Assembly (NCBI RefSeq): GCF_002127325.2
Contig: NC_035436.2
Span: 20,619,645 to 20,683,644 of the forward strand
DNA length: 64,000 bases
DNA from: Helianthus annuus
Lineage: Eukaryota; Streptophyta; Magnoliopsida; Asterales; Asteraceae
Direction: 5' to 3'
Shown one piece after another: positions 45,057 to 56,560 of this stretch (positions within the stretch are counted from its first letter, which is position 1; each line of letters opens with the position of its first letter). Made by a program: the position numbers and the translations under genes. Under the pieces are notes generated by a model. It searched no databases, had not been told where the DNA came from, and saw nothing but the letters and a program-made list of their open reading frames with translations.

Positions 45057-46352
45057 ATATGTTTATCGTTTACATTTTCTTTTATCACAGAAGCTCCAAT
45101 TTTCGATCAAATGAGCCTGTTGGCTTCCTTCGATTGATCCAGCCAACCCCAAATACAGATGGTTTCTGATAGATTGTTGATGGGATAGTACGTTTTACAA
45201 ATGGATTCTGATGATGAGTTAAATGAGTCTTGGATGCAAATCAATCCCCCTGATGAAGATGATAATGGGGAACAAGAACCACCAGAAGAAGAAGAACCTA
45301 GAGGAGTACAAGAACCACCACCACCACAAGATTTTTTTTTCCCACAACTCTAACGCAGAAGATATAGAGTTTATGAATGACTTCTTGGGGGAGCATTTTT
45401 TCCACAACTCAACGCAGAAGACATAAAGTTTATGAATAACTTCTTTAGGGAGCATGGTAAGAATGGGGAAGACATTGGTAACGCGATAGGTGGTGACGGG
45501 GGCGGTGGTAACGCGGGCGAGCCACCACTATCGCAGCTATTAGTACCTTTGCCCCCATGGAGGCTTGCTTTAATCATATATTATCAAGAAGCGTTAACAA
45601 GAATCGGTGAAGACATTGCTACAGTGCATGATCACATAAATGCAGGAAATTTGGATTTCGATTTAGGGGGCCATTCAAGTTTCAAAGGCCCATGCTTTTG
45701 AAGATTTGCGAAACGCAGTGCTTCTTATGCAATGGACACCAAATACGCGGAAGCATCTCAATAACATGGAACATTTATCAGTTTATTTTGGGTTGACGCA
45801 ACCGCAAGTAAGATTATATACAAGAAGTAAGACGTTTTTAGGGTTGCTAAACGGGTCGTGTTAGCGGGTTTAACCCGACCCGAAATTTGGTTAATCGGGT
45901 TAACCTGCCAACCCGACGGGTTCAGCACGAACCCGACCCGTTTTGCTAAACGGGTTCGTGGGTTCACTCTGAAACTAACCGAACCCAATTAACGAACCCC
46001 AAACCTGCAAATTTCGTGTTACGTTCGTGTTGGGTTTTCAGGTCGTTAGACCGAACTGGTACTAATGCCGAAAAATTTGGTAAGAGAAAAATCGGTACCA
46101 GTACAGTTTCTCAAAAGGTGTTGAAAGCGAGACACGTGCAGTTTGGGTTTAACGTGTGGCCTGCAACAGGAAATGCACACACAATGATGATTGTCGTGTA
46201 CTATGTGCAAGGTTTTAGAGTGGTGTTTCACATAGATAGGCAAGCCACATTCGACCAACTTCGAGTTCGACTGGAACAATAGCGTAACTTGAATCCCAAT
46301 ACGTATCAAATGGCGTATGCGTTTCAAAGGATTTATGTGAATCTTGTTAATG
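45048..46352 (+). repeat. A-repeat copy 5, cut in exon 2
   Basis: Begins at the junction with 'ttaatcatatatg', as in copy 3 upstream of the first ATG. It runs through MDSDDELNESW, a duplicated NAEDIEF block, exon 1 (frameshifted by the extra G) and the short intron, and stops in exon 2 at 'gttaatgcgaa' (46,352). The next 819 bases are foreign, after which exon 2 starts again at 47,172. Confidence 0.75.
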
Positions 46353-47171
46353 CGAATAAACTTAATAAACTTCCTATCAAGAGTCTCGCGCGAGATACAC
46401 CAATTTCTGCTCTACGTCGCGCGAGGTCCCGCCCACAAGATGTTCTGATATCAACACTTAGCATACTAAAAGAGAACATGGGCATACTAACCCGCGCGGG
46501 GTTAGTTAGATACTCAACAGGAACCGCATAGGAAGGTAGCGCAAGGCTACCTCCAGTGGTACACAAGGTACAAGTGGCAGTGAAAAGAGCCAATGAGCGT
46601 CCAGCAGGCTCTGGTCAATCGTGCGCCACGATCGTCTGACGAGAAGTACGTAAGGACGCCTACGTGGCACCAATCAGGGGACGGAGACATCTGTCCCACG
46701 ATCTCCACTTGTCTGCTGATGGCGGAAGAGCAGAAGGGCCGACAACAACGACACGCGGCTCCAATCAAGGTGCGCCAGCACCGAAGAACTTCTAGAAGCC
46801 ACTAAACGGTCGACACTAGTGAGACAAAGAGCACATCCGCTGTGTTGTCCTTTCCGGCCCAAGGCCCGTCAGCCCATATCCTCTTACATCTCTCCGGCTA
46901 TAAATAGAGACCTCATTCCACAGGTTAAACATTCTATTCCCTCTACTCTCACTCTTAACACTTGATTATCCTCCCAAAGCAGTTGCTTATTCTCACGCCG
47001 GAGCCTGGTTAAGAGGGAAACCCCCACATTCCCCTCTTAACGAGTAACGGTGTTTCGTTTTGCAGGATTGAACCTCAAGTCGGAGCTCAAATATTTACAA
47101 GAAGATTAACCATTATGGTAGAAACATAAACCAAACTGATTAGTCCTCATAATTAGTTCAGTGTTTCTTCA
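46353..47171. repeat. LTR-like insert at the array boundary
   Basis: GC-richer than its surroundings, with a TATA-type 'ggctataaatagag' at about 46,894 and a following leader with 'cacgccggagcctgg' and a run of C blocks. This is the style of Tat/Retand-type gypsy LTRs (inference). A clean TG...CA pair and target duplication were not found. The flanking A-repeat sequence does not simply resume but repeats about 270 bases, so this marks a rearranged boundary and not a plain insertion. Confidence 0.4.
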
Positions 47172-48520
47172 GTACCGGTACAGTTTCTCAAAAGGTGTTC
47201 AAAGCGAGATAAGTGCAGTTTGGGTTTAACGTGTGGCCTGCACCAGGAAATGCACACACAATGATGGTTTTCGTGTACTATGTGCAAGGTTTTAGAGTGA
47301 TGTTTCACATAGATAGGCAAGCCACATTCGACCAACTTCGAATTCGACTGGAACAATAGCGTAACTTGAATCCCAATACATATCAAATGACGTATGCGTT
47401 TCAAAGGATGTATGTGAATCTTGTTGATGCGAATGGTTGGGCGCAGTGTATGCAGAGGTTTGTGGAGGATCAGATGGTAAGGATTGAGCTATATGTGACA
47501 GGGTTGGTGTAAGGTACTAGTTAATGTATGGTTATTAGAGGTTATTAGCTTTTAAAGGGACTTTATTTATTTAAATAGAATTTATTAGATTTGACCAGCG
47601 CACATTGTTAGCGCATATTTGACTAACGTACATTGTTAACGCATTTTAGGATTCTAGAACGTTTGACTTTGACTTAATTGATTATGATAGTCAAACAGGA
47701 TTTGACTTGATTGATTCATGTTTGCTGGTATACAACAACATATAGCTTCTAGAAGGCTTGAATTTGACTTAGTTGATTATGATAGTCAAACTTGTTTTGA
47801 CTTATTCATATTTGTTGGCAACATATAGCTTCTAGAAGCTTTGACCATTGGTTTGCTACATTTTTTTTTAATTTACTAAGTTCCTTAAAACATAATAACA
47901 AAAGAGTAGGTTTTTGCATAATTGAGTCACGATCATCTTTTGAAAACCAACAATATTCAGACCAGTTTATTTATCCTGCATTTTTTTTTCTTCTTCTTAG
48001 CTGATCATTTCATGGACTTCACAACCATGGTAGGACCGACGCTCTTCCGGCAGAGGGGCAGCTGTTAGAAACTTTGTGGTTGATAGCTTCGGTAAACTTG
48101 AAATTTTGCTGGCTGATAACTTCGGTAAACTAGAAATTTGGCCGGTTGGAAAGCAAAATATAGTTCCACCTCTGGTTCACCGATCCGTGCACTTGTCTCT
48201 TTTGCCTTTCAATACCGTTCTCGTGTTGTGTTCCACTGTTGTTCGAAACCTCTTCCAGGAGGGCGTCGGCGACGATGTCCCCTTTTCTTGGTTTGTGTTT
48301 TTTCCATTTCTCGCACTCGGTTGACCCGTTTTCTATCCCGATGCTCCGTATAGCTCTCGAATAGCTCCTTAAACTCTGTTAGACCTGCAAAACACAATTC
48401 CAACCAAAAGTATGCTATTCGAAACTAAAAGTTATGTAAAAACATCAACTTAAACAAACTGAACACCGGTATTCGACCACGCATCATATCCCAACACTTG
48501 TTTTTTGCTTACCCTCAAGA
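47172..48520 (+). repeat. A exon 2/tail plus B segment, unit 1
   Basis: Exon 2 of the A family (47,183 to about 47,512, stop after RIRLEQ), AT-rich tail to about 47,990 and B to about 48,520. Same content as 3,700-5,085 but with a shorter tail. Confidence 0.7.
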
Positions 48521-48699
48521 AAATCTGTTTTTCACATTCTCGCAGGTCGAAAGAAAGGATATTTTGAAAGTGGCTAAGGTGATGAAATAGGATAAGGGTA
48601 TGGAAATAAGATATTTTGAAAGTGGCTAAGGTGATGAAAACTCGATTTTTATTGTACAAAACAACTACGCTAAACACGACTAACTACAAACATCAAACT

Positions 48700-49150
48700 A
48701 GAAGGTAACAATTCTTCGCTTTTTATTCAACAACTATCAACAAATATTTTTTTGTTTTTCTCAACAATTTTATACTCTTTTTGTGCTTTTCTCAACAATT
48801 TTCAACAACTAAATGGGTTGGTCAAACAAATTGTTGCTTATTTGTATTTGTATTCTGATTATAAAGGATTTGAATAATTAAACAGATCCTGAGCCAATTT
48901 CCAGAGGTAGTTCTGGATGTTAGGGCTCACTTGGCGGCGAGGGGGGGGGGGACTCCATTGCGTTGGAATGTGAGCTAACTTGTTTTATGATGCTGCCTGC
49001 GTTTTCTTTTACTCACTGTGTTGGTGTCATTGTAAGATATCCTTGTCATCTTCTACAAATTTACCAAAGAGTTGCAAATTGGTAGGTGTGTTAGTTAATT
49101 TACCATGATTCTTACTTTTATCATTGATAAAAGGTTTTATATTTTATTTT
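48700..49150 (+). pseudogene. NLP fragment, unit 1
   Basis: End of an NLP intron and one exon (48,886-49,081, with TTCCAGAGGTAGTTCTGG), followed by the next intron until 'aaggttttatatt', where it joins the RT-like fragment. A G run (48,940-48,951) and the loss of 'ggtggatctt' disrupt the frame. Corresponds to 5,701-6,015. Confidence 0.7.
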
Positions 49151-49195
49151 AAACAACTATGTTGTTAATTACAACAATAATGATTAATTAGAAAT

Positions 49196-50360
49196 TTACA
49201 TCGAGATAGTTGGTAAACGGGCAACAAGCTGCGCCGCTACCCCTTTTTGAATAGCAAAACTAAGCCTTTTAAAAACTACGTCCATAGATCTCGGGGTCAT
49301 AATATTACTATGCATGACCCTTTGAACTCGACTAAGTAGGTCCACAGCCTCTGGCGCCTGAAAACCAAAAGTATCAAAAGCAAATGGGATAAACACGTGC
49401 TGGTTGTCAAGGCACGCTTTCTCATGCTTGATCACTTTACCCGAAGCAGCCTTTAAAGCAGCCTGGCCCACTTTGAAAGCACTACTCCCTAAGTCCACCA
49501 GTAGGGAAACCCGAGTTAAATCCACACAGGCGTGTTTTCCTCCTACCCATCCAAAGACCAGAATGTCGGCGGGTTGAAGGGTAGATCTCCCTTCCAACGG
49601 GTCCGTTAAGAAATTAACGGGTGCCTCTTTCTTAGCCGAAATACCAGGGCATCTGAATATGTCAAAAAGGACATCCCTAACCAAATCATGTCATGTCGAT
49701 ATTTGAACCCCGGGAGCTCGCTGCAATGAACTGCATGCTCACCAAAAGAATCCAAACACGCCTTATGACAAACTGGGCATACCTCATCAAATGGGAATAA
49801 AGGAATCATGAGCCGATACTTAAGGATAGTACGGTACTCCACCGGCGACATATGCTGGCCTCACCCATCTATAGGTATAGCAAGAAGAAAATCTTGTGCA
49901 TGTGGTGCTCGGAGACACTCAAAAACAGCTTTTTGTCTAACGGTCAAGTCAAACTGCACTTCGATTTCGTGGACAATTTTACTAAAAAGAGCACTCGCCA
50001 ATGCCTGTTGGGCTTTAGGGGGGCGGTGTCCTTATTAGTGAAACCGCTGAAGTCAAAGCTTGGAATCGTATCACGAAGACAAGCCAAAGCACAAACATAA
50101 TCAGAATCCATACCGCATATGCCACTGTCTCTTAAGATGTGGTCCTGTAGCACCCACGATTGGGCCCTAGAGGCCACAAAAGCATAGGATGAAGCCTCTA
50201 CATCTGAATACAACCCCAAACCTCCAAACCTAATTGGTAGTGAAGCAAGTCGCCACTGGAGGTCTCCAAAGAAAGGACCTCCACAAACCACGAATTCGTC
50301 AATCGCCTCACGCAAACCTTTGTCAAAAAACAACGCTGTATCTTCCATGTTTGAAAGGCG
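49196..50360 (-). pseudogene. Reverse-transcriptase-like polyprotein C-terminal fragment, unit 1
   Basis: Minus-strand frames give, in order: ATLPIRFGGLGL-type text (LASLPIRFGGLGLYSDVEAS) and LRDTIPSFDF; then SPVEYRTILKYRLMIPLFP; a Cys/His cluster CPVCHKACLDSFGEHAVHC; RPADILVFGW-like text (LQPADILVFGWVGGKHACVDLT); and the end QKGVAAQLVARLPT. This layout is that of the C-terminal part of RT-related polyproteins widespread in plants; the PADILV...D pattern resembles a PD-(D/E)XK nuclease core (inference). Breaks: a C/G6 run at 50,018-50,023 shifts frame (shared with unit 2), and a 5-base duplication at 49,688 (this unit only). No RT catalytic domain is included. Confidence 0.65.
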
Positions 50361-52285
50361 AAAGAGACAAGTGCATGGATCGGCGAAGATGTTAATACAA
50401 AGGGCCTTCGCTCGAAGAGGTTTCAACAAGAGTTGGAACACAACACGAGAGCGATATTGAAAGGCGAAAGAGACAAGTGCACGGATTGGCGAACCAAAGG
50501 TGGAACTGTATTTTGGTTTCTAGCCGGCCAATTTTCCAGTTTACTGAAATTATCAGCTGACCAAATTTCCAGTTTACCGAAGCTATCAATCACAAAGTTT
50601 CTAACATTTGCCCCTCTGCCGGAAGAGCGGCGGTCCTGCCGTTGTTGTGAAGTCCATGAAATGATCAGCTAAGAAGAACCGTAATGCAGAATATATAAAC
50701 TGGTCTGTATATGGTTGGCTTTTCAAAAGATGATCGTGACTCAATTATGCAAACCTACTCTTTTGTTGTTATCTTTTAAGGACCTTATTAAATACAAATA
50801 AAAATAAAATGTAGCAATCCAATAGTCAAACCTTCTGGAAGCTATATGTTGCCAACAAATATGAATTAAGTCAGAAACCAGTTTGACTATCATAATCAAC
50901 TAAGTCAAAGTCAAACCTTCTAGAAGCTATATGTTGCCGTATACCACCAAACATGAATCAAGTCAAATCCAGTTTGACTATCATAATCAATTAAGTCAAA
51001 GTCAAGCGTTATAGAAGCTATGATTTGTTTTTTTCAAAACGCGTTAACAAGGTACAAGTCAAACATTCTAGGATCCTAACATGCGCTAATAAGGTACCCT
51101 AGTCAAATATGCGCTAACAATGTGCGCTAGCGAAATCTAATAACTTCTATTTAATAAAATAAAGTCTTTTTAAAAGCTAATAACCTCTAATAACCATACT
51201 TTAACTAGTTACCTTGCACCAACCCTGTCACACATAGCTCAAGCCTCATCATCTGATCCTCCACAGACCTCTGCATACACTCCGCCCAACCATTCGCATC
51301 AACAAGATTCACTTACATCATTTGAAACGCATACGCCATTTGATAGGTATTGGGATTCAAGTTACATTTGTTCTAGCTGAGTTCGAAGTTGGTCGAATGT
51401 GGCTTGCCTATCTATGTGAAACACCACTTTAAAACCTTACACATACTACACGACAACCATCTTTGTGTGTGCATTTCCTGGTGCAGGCCACACGTTAAAC
51501 CCAAACTGCACGCGTCTCGCTTTCAAAACCTTTTGAGAAACTGTAACAATAAAAAGTTTGTTACACCGTAAAAAAATCGAACGAAGTATAGAATAAGGAT
51601 GAGCATACCGGTACCGAATTTTTCCCGTACCGGTACCAATCTGTTCTCGTACCGAATTTTTCAGCGTCGGTACCGGTTCGGTCTAACGGCCTGAAAACCC
51701 AACACGAATGTAACACGAAATTTGCAGGTTTGAGGTTCGTCTAATTGGGCTCGGTTAGTTTCGGATTGAACCCGCGTACCCGTTTAGCTAAACGGGCCGG
51801 TTTCGGGCTGAGCCCATCGGGTTGGCGGGTTTGCCCGATTAACCAATTTTCGGGTCGGGTTAAACCTGCTAACACGACCTGTTTAGCAACCCTAAAAAGT
51901 CGTACTTTTTGTATGTAATCTGACTTGCGGCTGCGTCAACCTAAAATAATCTGATAAATGTTCCCTGTCATTGAGATGCTTCCGCATATTTGGTGTCCAT
52001 TGCATAAGTTGCACTGCATTTAGTAAATCTTCAAAAGCATGAGCATTTGAAACTTGAATGGCCCCTGAATCCAAATCCAAATTTCCTGCATTTATGTGAT
52101 CATGCACTGTAGCAATGTTTTTACTGATCCTTGTTAACGCTTCTTGATAATATATGATTGAAACAAGTCTCCTCGGGTGCAAAGGTACTAATGGTGGTGG
52201 TAGTGGTGGCTCGTCCACGTTACCATCGCCCGCGTTACCACCCTCCGCGTTACCACCGCCCGCGCCACCACCGTTACCACCGTCC
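50361..52285 (-). repeat. B segment and A-repeat copy 6 (inverted), unit 1
   Basis: B (-) 50,361-50,690, with a 34-base 'aaaggcgaaagagacaag' stretch twice (50,353 and 50,459); A tail; exon 2 (about 51,540-51,215); long intron; exon 1 (52,296-51,922). Exon 1 is open (134 codons including intron read-through) but exon 2 has a TAG in VVVYYVQ (VV-stop-YV). The acceptor AG is intact here. Confidence 0.72.
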
Positions 52286-54235
52286 GCGTTAATCATATGT
52301 ATTTATCTTTTACATTTTCTTTTATCACAGAAGCTCCAATGTTCGATCAAATGAGCCTGTTGGCTTCCTTAAATTGATCCAACTAACCCCAATAACCGCA
52401 AATACAGATGGTTTCTGATGGATTGTTGATGTGATAGTACGTTTTACAAATAGATTATGATGATGAGTTAAATGAGCCTTGGATGCAAATCAATCCCTCT
52501 GATGAAGATGATAACGGGGAACAAGAACCACCAGAAGAACCTGGAGGAGTTCAAGAACCACCACCACCACAAGATTTTTTTTTCCCCAACTCTAACGCAT
52601 AAGATATAGAGTTTATGAATGACTTCTTTGAGGAGCATTTTTTCCACAACTCAACGCAGAAGATATAGAGTTTATGAATAACATCTTTAGGGAGCATGGT
52701 AAGAACGGGTAAGACAGTTGTAACGCGAGAGGTGGTAACGCGAGCGGTGGTGACGTGGGTGGTGGTAACGCGGGCGAGCCACCACTACCGCAGCTATTAG
52801 TACATTTGCCCCCAAGGAGGATTGCTACAATCATATATTATCAAGAAGCGTTAACAAGGATCGGTGAAGACATTGCTACAGTGCATTATCACATAAATGG
52901 AGAAAATTTGGATTTCGATTTAGGGGGCCATTCAAGTTTCAAAGGCCCATGCTTTTGGAGATTTGCGAAACGCAGTGCTTCTTATGCAATGGACACCAAA
53001 TACGCGGAAGCATCTCAATGACAGGGAACATTTATCAGATTATTTTGGGTTGACGCAACCGCAAGTCAGATTATACACAAGAAGTAAGACTTTTTTTAGG
53101 GTTGCTAAACGAGTCGTGTTAGCAGGTTTAACCCGACCCAAATTTTTGTTAATCGGGTCAACCAGCCAACCCGACGGGTTCAACCCGAACCCAACCTGTT
53201 TTGCTAAACGGGTTCACTATGAAACTGACCGAATCCAATTAGATGAACCTCAGACCTGCAAATTTCGTGTTACGTTCGTGTTGGGTTTTCAGGTCGTTAG
53301 ACCGAACCGGTACTAATGCCGAAAAAATTGGTACGAGAAAAATTCGGTACCGGTACAGTTTCTCAAAAGGTGTTGAAAGCGAGACAAGTGCAGTTTGGGT
53401 TTAACGTGTGGCCTGCACCAGGAAATGCACACACAATGATGGTTGTCGTGTACTATGTGCAAGGTTTTAGAGTGATGTTTCACATAGATAGGCAAGCCAC
53501 ATTCGACCGACTTCGAGTTCGACTGGAACAATAGCGTAACTTGAATCTCAATACATATCAAATGGCGTATGCGTTTCAAAGGATGTATGTGAATCTTGTT
53601 GATGCGAATGGTTGGGTGCAGTGTATGCAGAGGTTTGTGGAGGATCAGATGGTAAGGATTGAGCTATGTGTGACAGGGTTGGTGTAAGGTAACTAGTTAA
53701 TGTATGGTTATTAGAGGTTATTAGCTTTTAAAGAGACTTTATTTATTTAAATAGAATTTATTAGATTTGACCAGCGCACATTGTTAGCGCATATTTGACT
53801 AACGTACATTGTTAACGCATTTTAGAATTCAAGAACGTTTGATTTTTGCCTTGTTAACGTGTTTTGAAAACAAAACATAGCTTCTAGAACGTTTGACTTT
53901 GACTTAATGGATTATGATAGTCAAACAGGATTTGACTTGATTGATTCATGTTTGCTGGTATATAACAACATATAGCTTCTAGAAGGTTTGAATTTGACTT
54001 AGTTGATTATGATAGTCAAACTGGTTTTGACTTGATTCATATTTGTTGGCAACATACAGCTTCTAGAAGCTTTGACCATTGGTTTGCTACATTTTTTTTA
54101 GTTTACTAAGGTCCTTAAAAGATAACAACAAAAGAGTAGGTTTTGCATAATTGAGTCACGATCATCTTTTGAAAACCAACAATATTCAGACCAGTTTATT
54201 TATCCTGCATTTTTTTTCTTCTTCTTAGCTGATCA
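52286..54235 (+). repeat. A-repeat copy 7
   Basis: From the head-to-head junction through the MDSDDEL region (disturbed), duplicated NAEDIEF block, exon 1 (52,805-53,085), short intron, exon 2 (53,362-53,688) and tail. Exon 1 carries the extra G; exon 2 stops after VRLEQ. Confidence 0.72.
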
Positions 54236-55375
54236 TTTTATGGACTTCACAACAATGGTAGGACCGACGCTCTTTCGGCAGAGGAGCAGCTGTTAGAAAC
54301 TTTGTGGTTGATAGCTTCGGTAAACTTGAAATTTGGCTGGCTGTTAACTTCGGTAAACTAGAAATTTGGCTGCTTGGAAAGCAAAATATAGTTCCACCTC
54401 TGGTTCACCGATCCGTGCACTTGTCTCTTTCGCCTTTCAATGCCGCTCTCGTGTTGTGTTCCACTGTTGTTCGAAACCTCTTCCAGGAGGGCGTCGGCGA
54501 CGATGTCCCCTTTTCTTGGTTTGTGTTTTTTTCCATTTCTGGCACTCGGTTGACCCGTTTTCCATCCCGATGCTCCGTATAGCTCTCGAATAGCTCGTTA
54601 AACTTTGTTAGACCTGCAAAACACAATTCCAACCAAAAGTGTGCTATTTGAAACTAAAAGTTATGTAAAAACATCAACTTAAACATACTGAACACCGGTA
54701 TTCGACCACGCATCATATCCCAACACTTGTTTTTTGCTTGCCCTCAAGAAAATCTGTTTTTCACATTCTCGCAGATCGAACGAAAGGATATTTTGAAAGT
54801 GGCTAAGGTGATGAAATAGGATAAGGGTATGGGAATAGGATATTTTGAAAGTGGCTAAGGTGATGAAAACTCGATTTTTATGGTACAAAACAACTACGCT
54901 AAACACGACTAACTACAAACATCAAACTAGAAGGTAACAATTCTTCGCTTTTTATTCAACAACTATCAACACATATTTTTTTGTTTTTCTCAACAATTTT
55001 ATACTCTTTTTGTGCTTTTCTCAACAATTTTCAACAACTAAATGGGTTGGTCAAACAAGTTGTTGCTCATTTGTATTTGTATTCTGATTATAAAGGATTT
55101 GAATAATTAAACAGATCCTAAGCCAATTTCCAGAGGTAGTTCTGGATGTTAGGGCTCACTAGGGGGGGGGGACTCCATTGCTTTGGAATGTGAGCTAACT
55201 TGTTTTATGATGCTGCCTGCGTTTTCTTTTACTCACTGTGTTGGTGTCATTGTAAGATATCCTTGTCATCTTCTACAAATTTACCAAGAGTTGCAAACTG
55301 GTAGGTGTGTTAGTTAATTTACCATGATTCTTACTTTTATCATTGATAAAAGGTTTTATATTTTTTTTTAAACAA
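54236..55375 (+). pseudogene. B segment and NLP fragment, unit 2
   Basis: B to about 54,775, then shared spacer, then NLP intron end and exon 55,115-55,303, and the following intron to 'aaggttttatatt'. Frame disrupted as in unit 1. A tandem 'ggatattttgaaagtggctaagg' pair at 54,786 and 54,838 is also in unit 1. Confidence 0.68.
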
Positions 55376-55414
55376 CTATGTTGTTAATTACAACAATAAT
55401 GATTAATTAGAAAT

Positions 55415-56560
55415 TTACATCGAGATAGTTGGTAAACGGGCAACAAGCTGCGCCACTACCCCTTTTTGAATAGCAAAACTAAGCCTTTTAAAAACTACGT
55501 TCATAGATCTCGGGGTCATAACATTACTATGCATGACCCTTTGAACTCGACTAAGTAGGTCCACAGCCTCTGGCGCCTGAAAACCAAAAGTATCAAAAGC
55601 AAATGGGATAAACACGTGCTGGTTGTCAAGGCACCATGCTTGATTACTTTACCCGAAGCAGCCTTTAAAGCAGCCTGGCCCACTGTGAAAGCACTACTCC
55701 CTAAGCCCACCAGCGGGGAAACCCTTGTTAAATCCACACAGGCGTGTTTTCCTCCTACCCATCCAAAGACCAGAATGTCGGCTGGTCGAAGGGTTGATCT
55801 CTCTTCCAACGGGTTCGTTAAGAAATTAACGGGTGTCTCTTTCTTAACCGAAATACCAGGGCATCTGAATATGTCAAAAAGGACATCCCTAACCAAATCA
55901 TGTCGATATTTGAACCCCGGGAGCTCGCTGCAATGAACTGCATGCTCACCAAAAGAATCCAAACACGCCTTATGACAAACTGGGCATACCTCGTCAACTG
56001 GGAATAAAGGAATCATGAGGCAATACTTAAGGATAGTACGGTACTCCACCGGCGACATATGCTGGCCTAACCCATCTATAGGTATAGCAAGAAAAAAATC
56101 TTGTGCATGTGGTGCTCGGAGACACTCAAAAACGGCTTTTTGTCTAACGGTCAAGTCAAACTGCACTTCGATTTCGTGGACAATATTACTAAAAAGAGCA
56201 CTCGCCAATGCATGTTGGGCTTTAGGGGGGCGGTGTCCTTATTAGTGAAACCGCTGAAGTCAAAGCTTGGAATCGTATCACGAAGACAAGCCAAAGCACA
56301 AACATAATCAGAATCCATACCGCATATGCCACTGTCTCTTAAGATGTGATCCTGTAGCACCCACGATTGGGCCCTCGAGGCCACAAAAGCATAGGATGAA
56401 GCCTCTACAGCTGAATACAACCCCAAACCTCTAAACCTAATAGGTAGTAAAGCAAGTTGCCACTGGAGGTCTCCAAAGAAAGGACCTCCACAAACCACGA
56501 ATTCCTCAATCGCCTCACGCAAACCTTTGTCAAAGAACAACGTTGCATCTTCCATGTTTG
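55415..56560 (-). pseudogene. Reverse-transcriptase-like C-terminal fragment, unit 2
   Basis: Same fragment as at 49,196-50,360. The longest open part here (56,208-55,516, 230 codons) covers ALFSNIVHEIEVQFDLTVRQ, the CPVCHKACLDSFGEHAVHC cluster and RPADILVFGWVGGKHACVDLT. The G6 run at 56,225-56,230 gives the same frameshift as in unit 1. A 7-base loss at 55,631 shifts the C-terminal part. The strand is opposite to the adjacent NLP fragment. Confidence 0.65.

Larger units (their letters stand above)
47172..53346. repeat. Compound tandem unit 1 (about 6.2 kb)
   Basis: Order: A exon 2 and tail (+), B (+), NLP fragment (+), RT-like fragment (-), B (-), A-repeat (-), head-to-head junction (about 52,285/52,286), A-repeat (+) up to the GTACCGGTACAG motif, where unit 2 starts. 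It aligns with 53,347-59,512 along its entire length with small indels. Confidence 0.85.
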
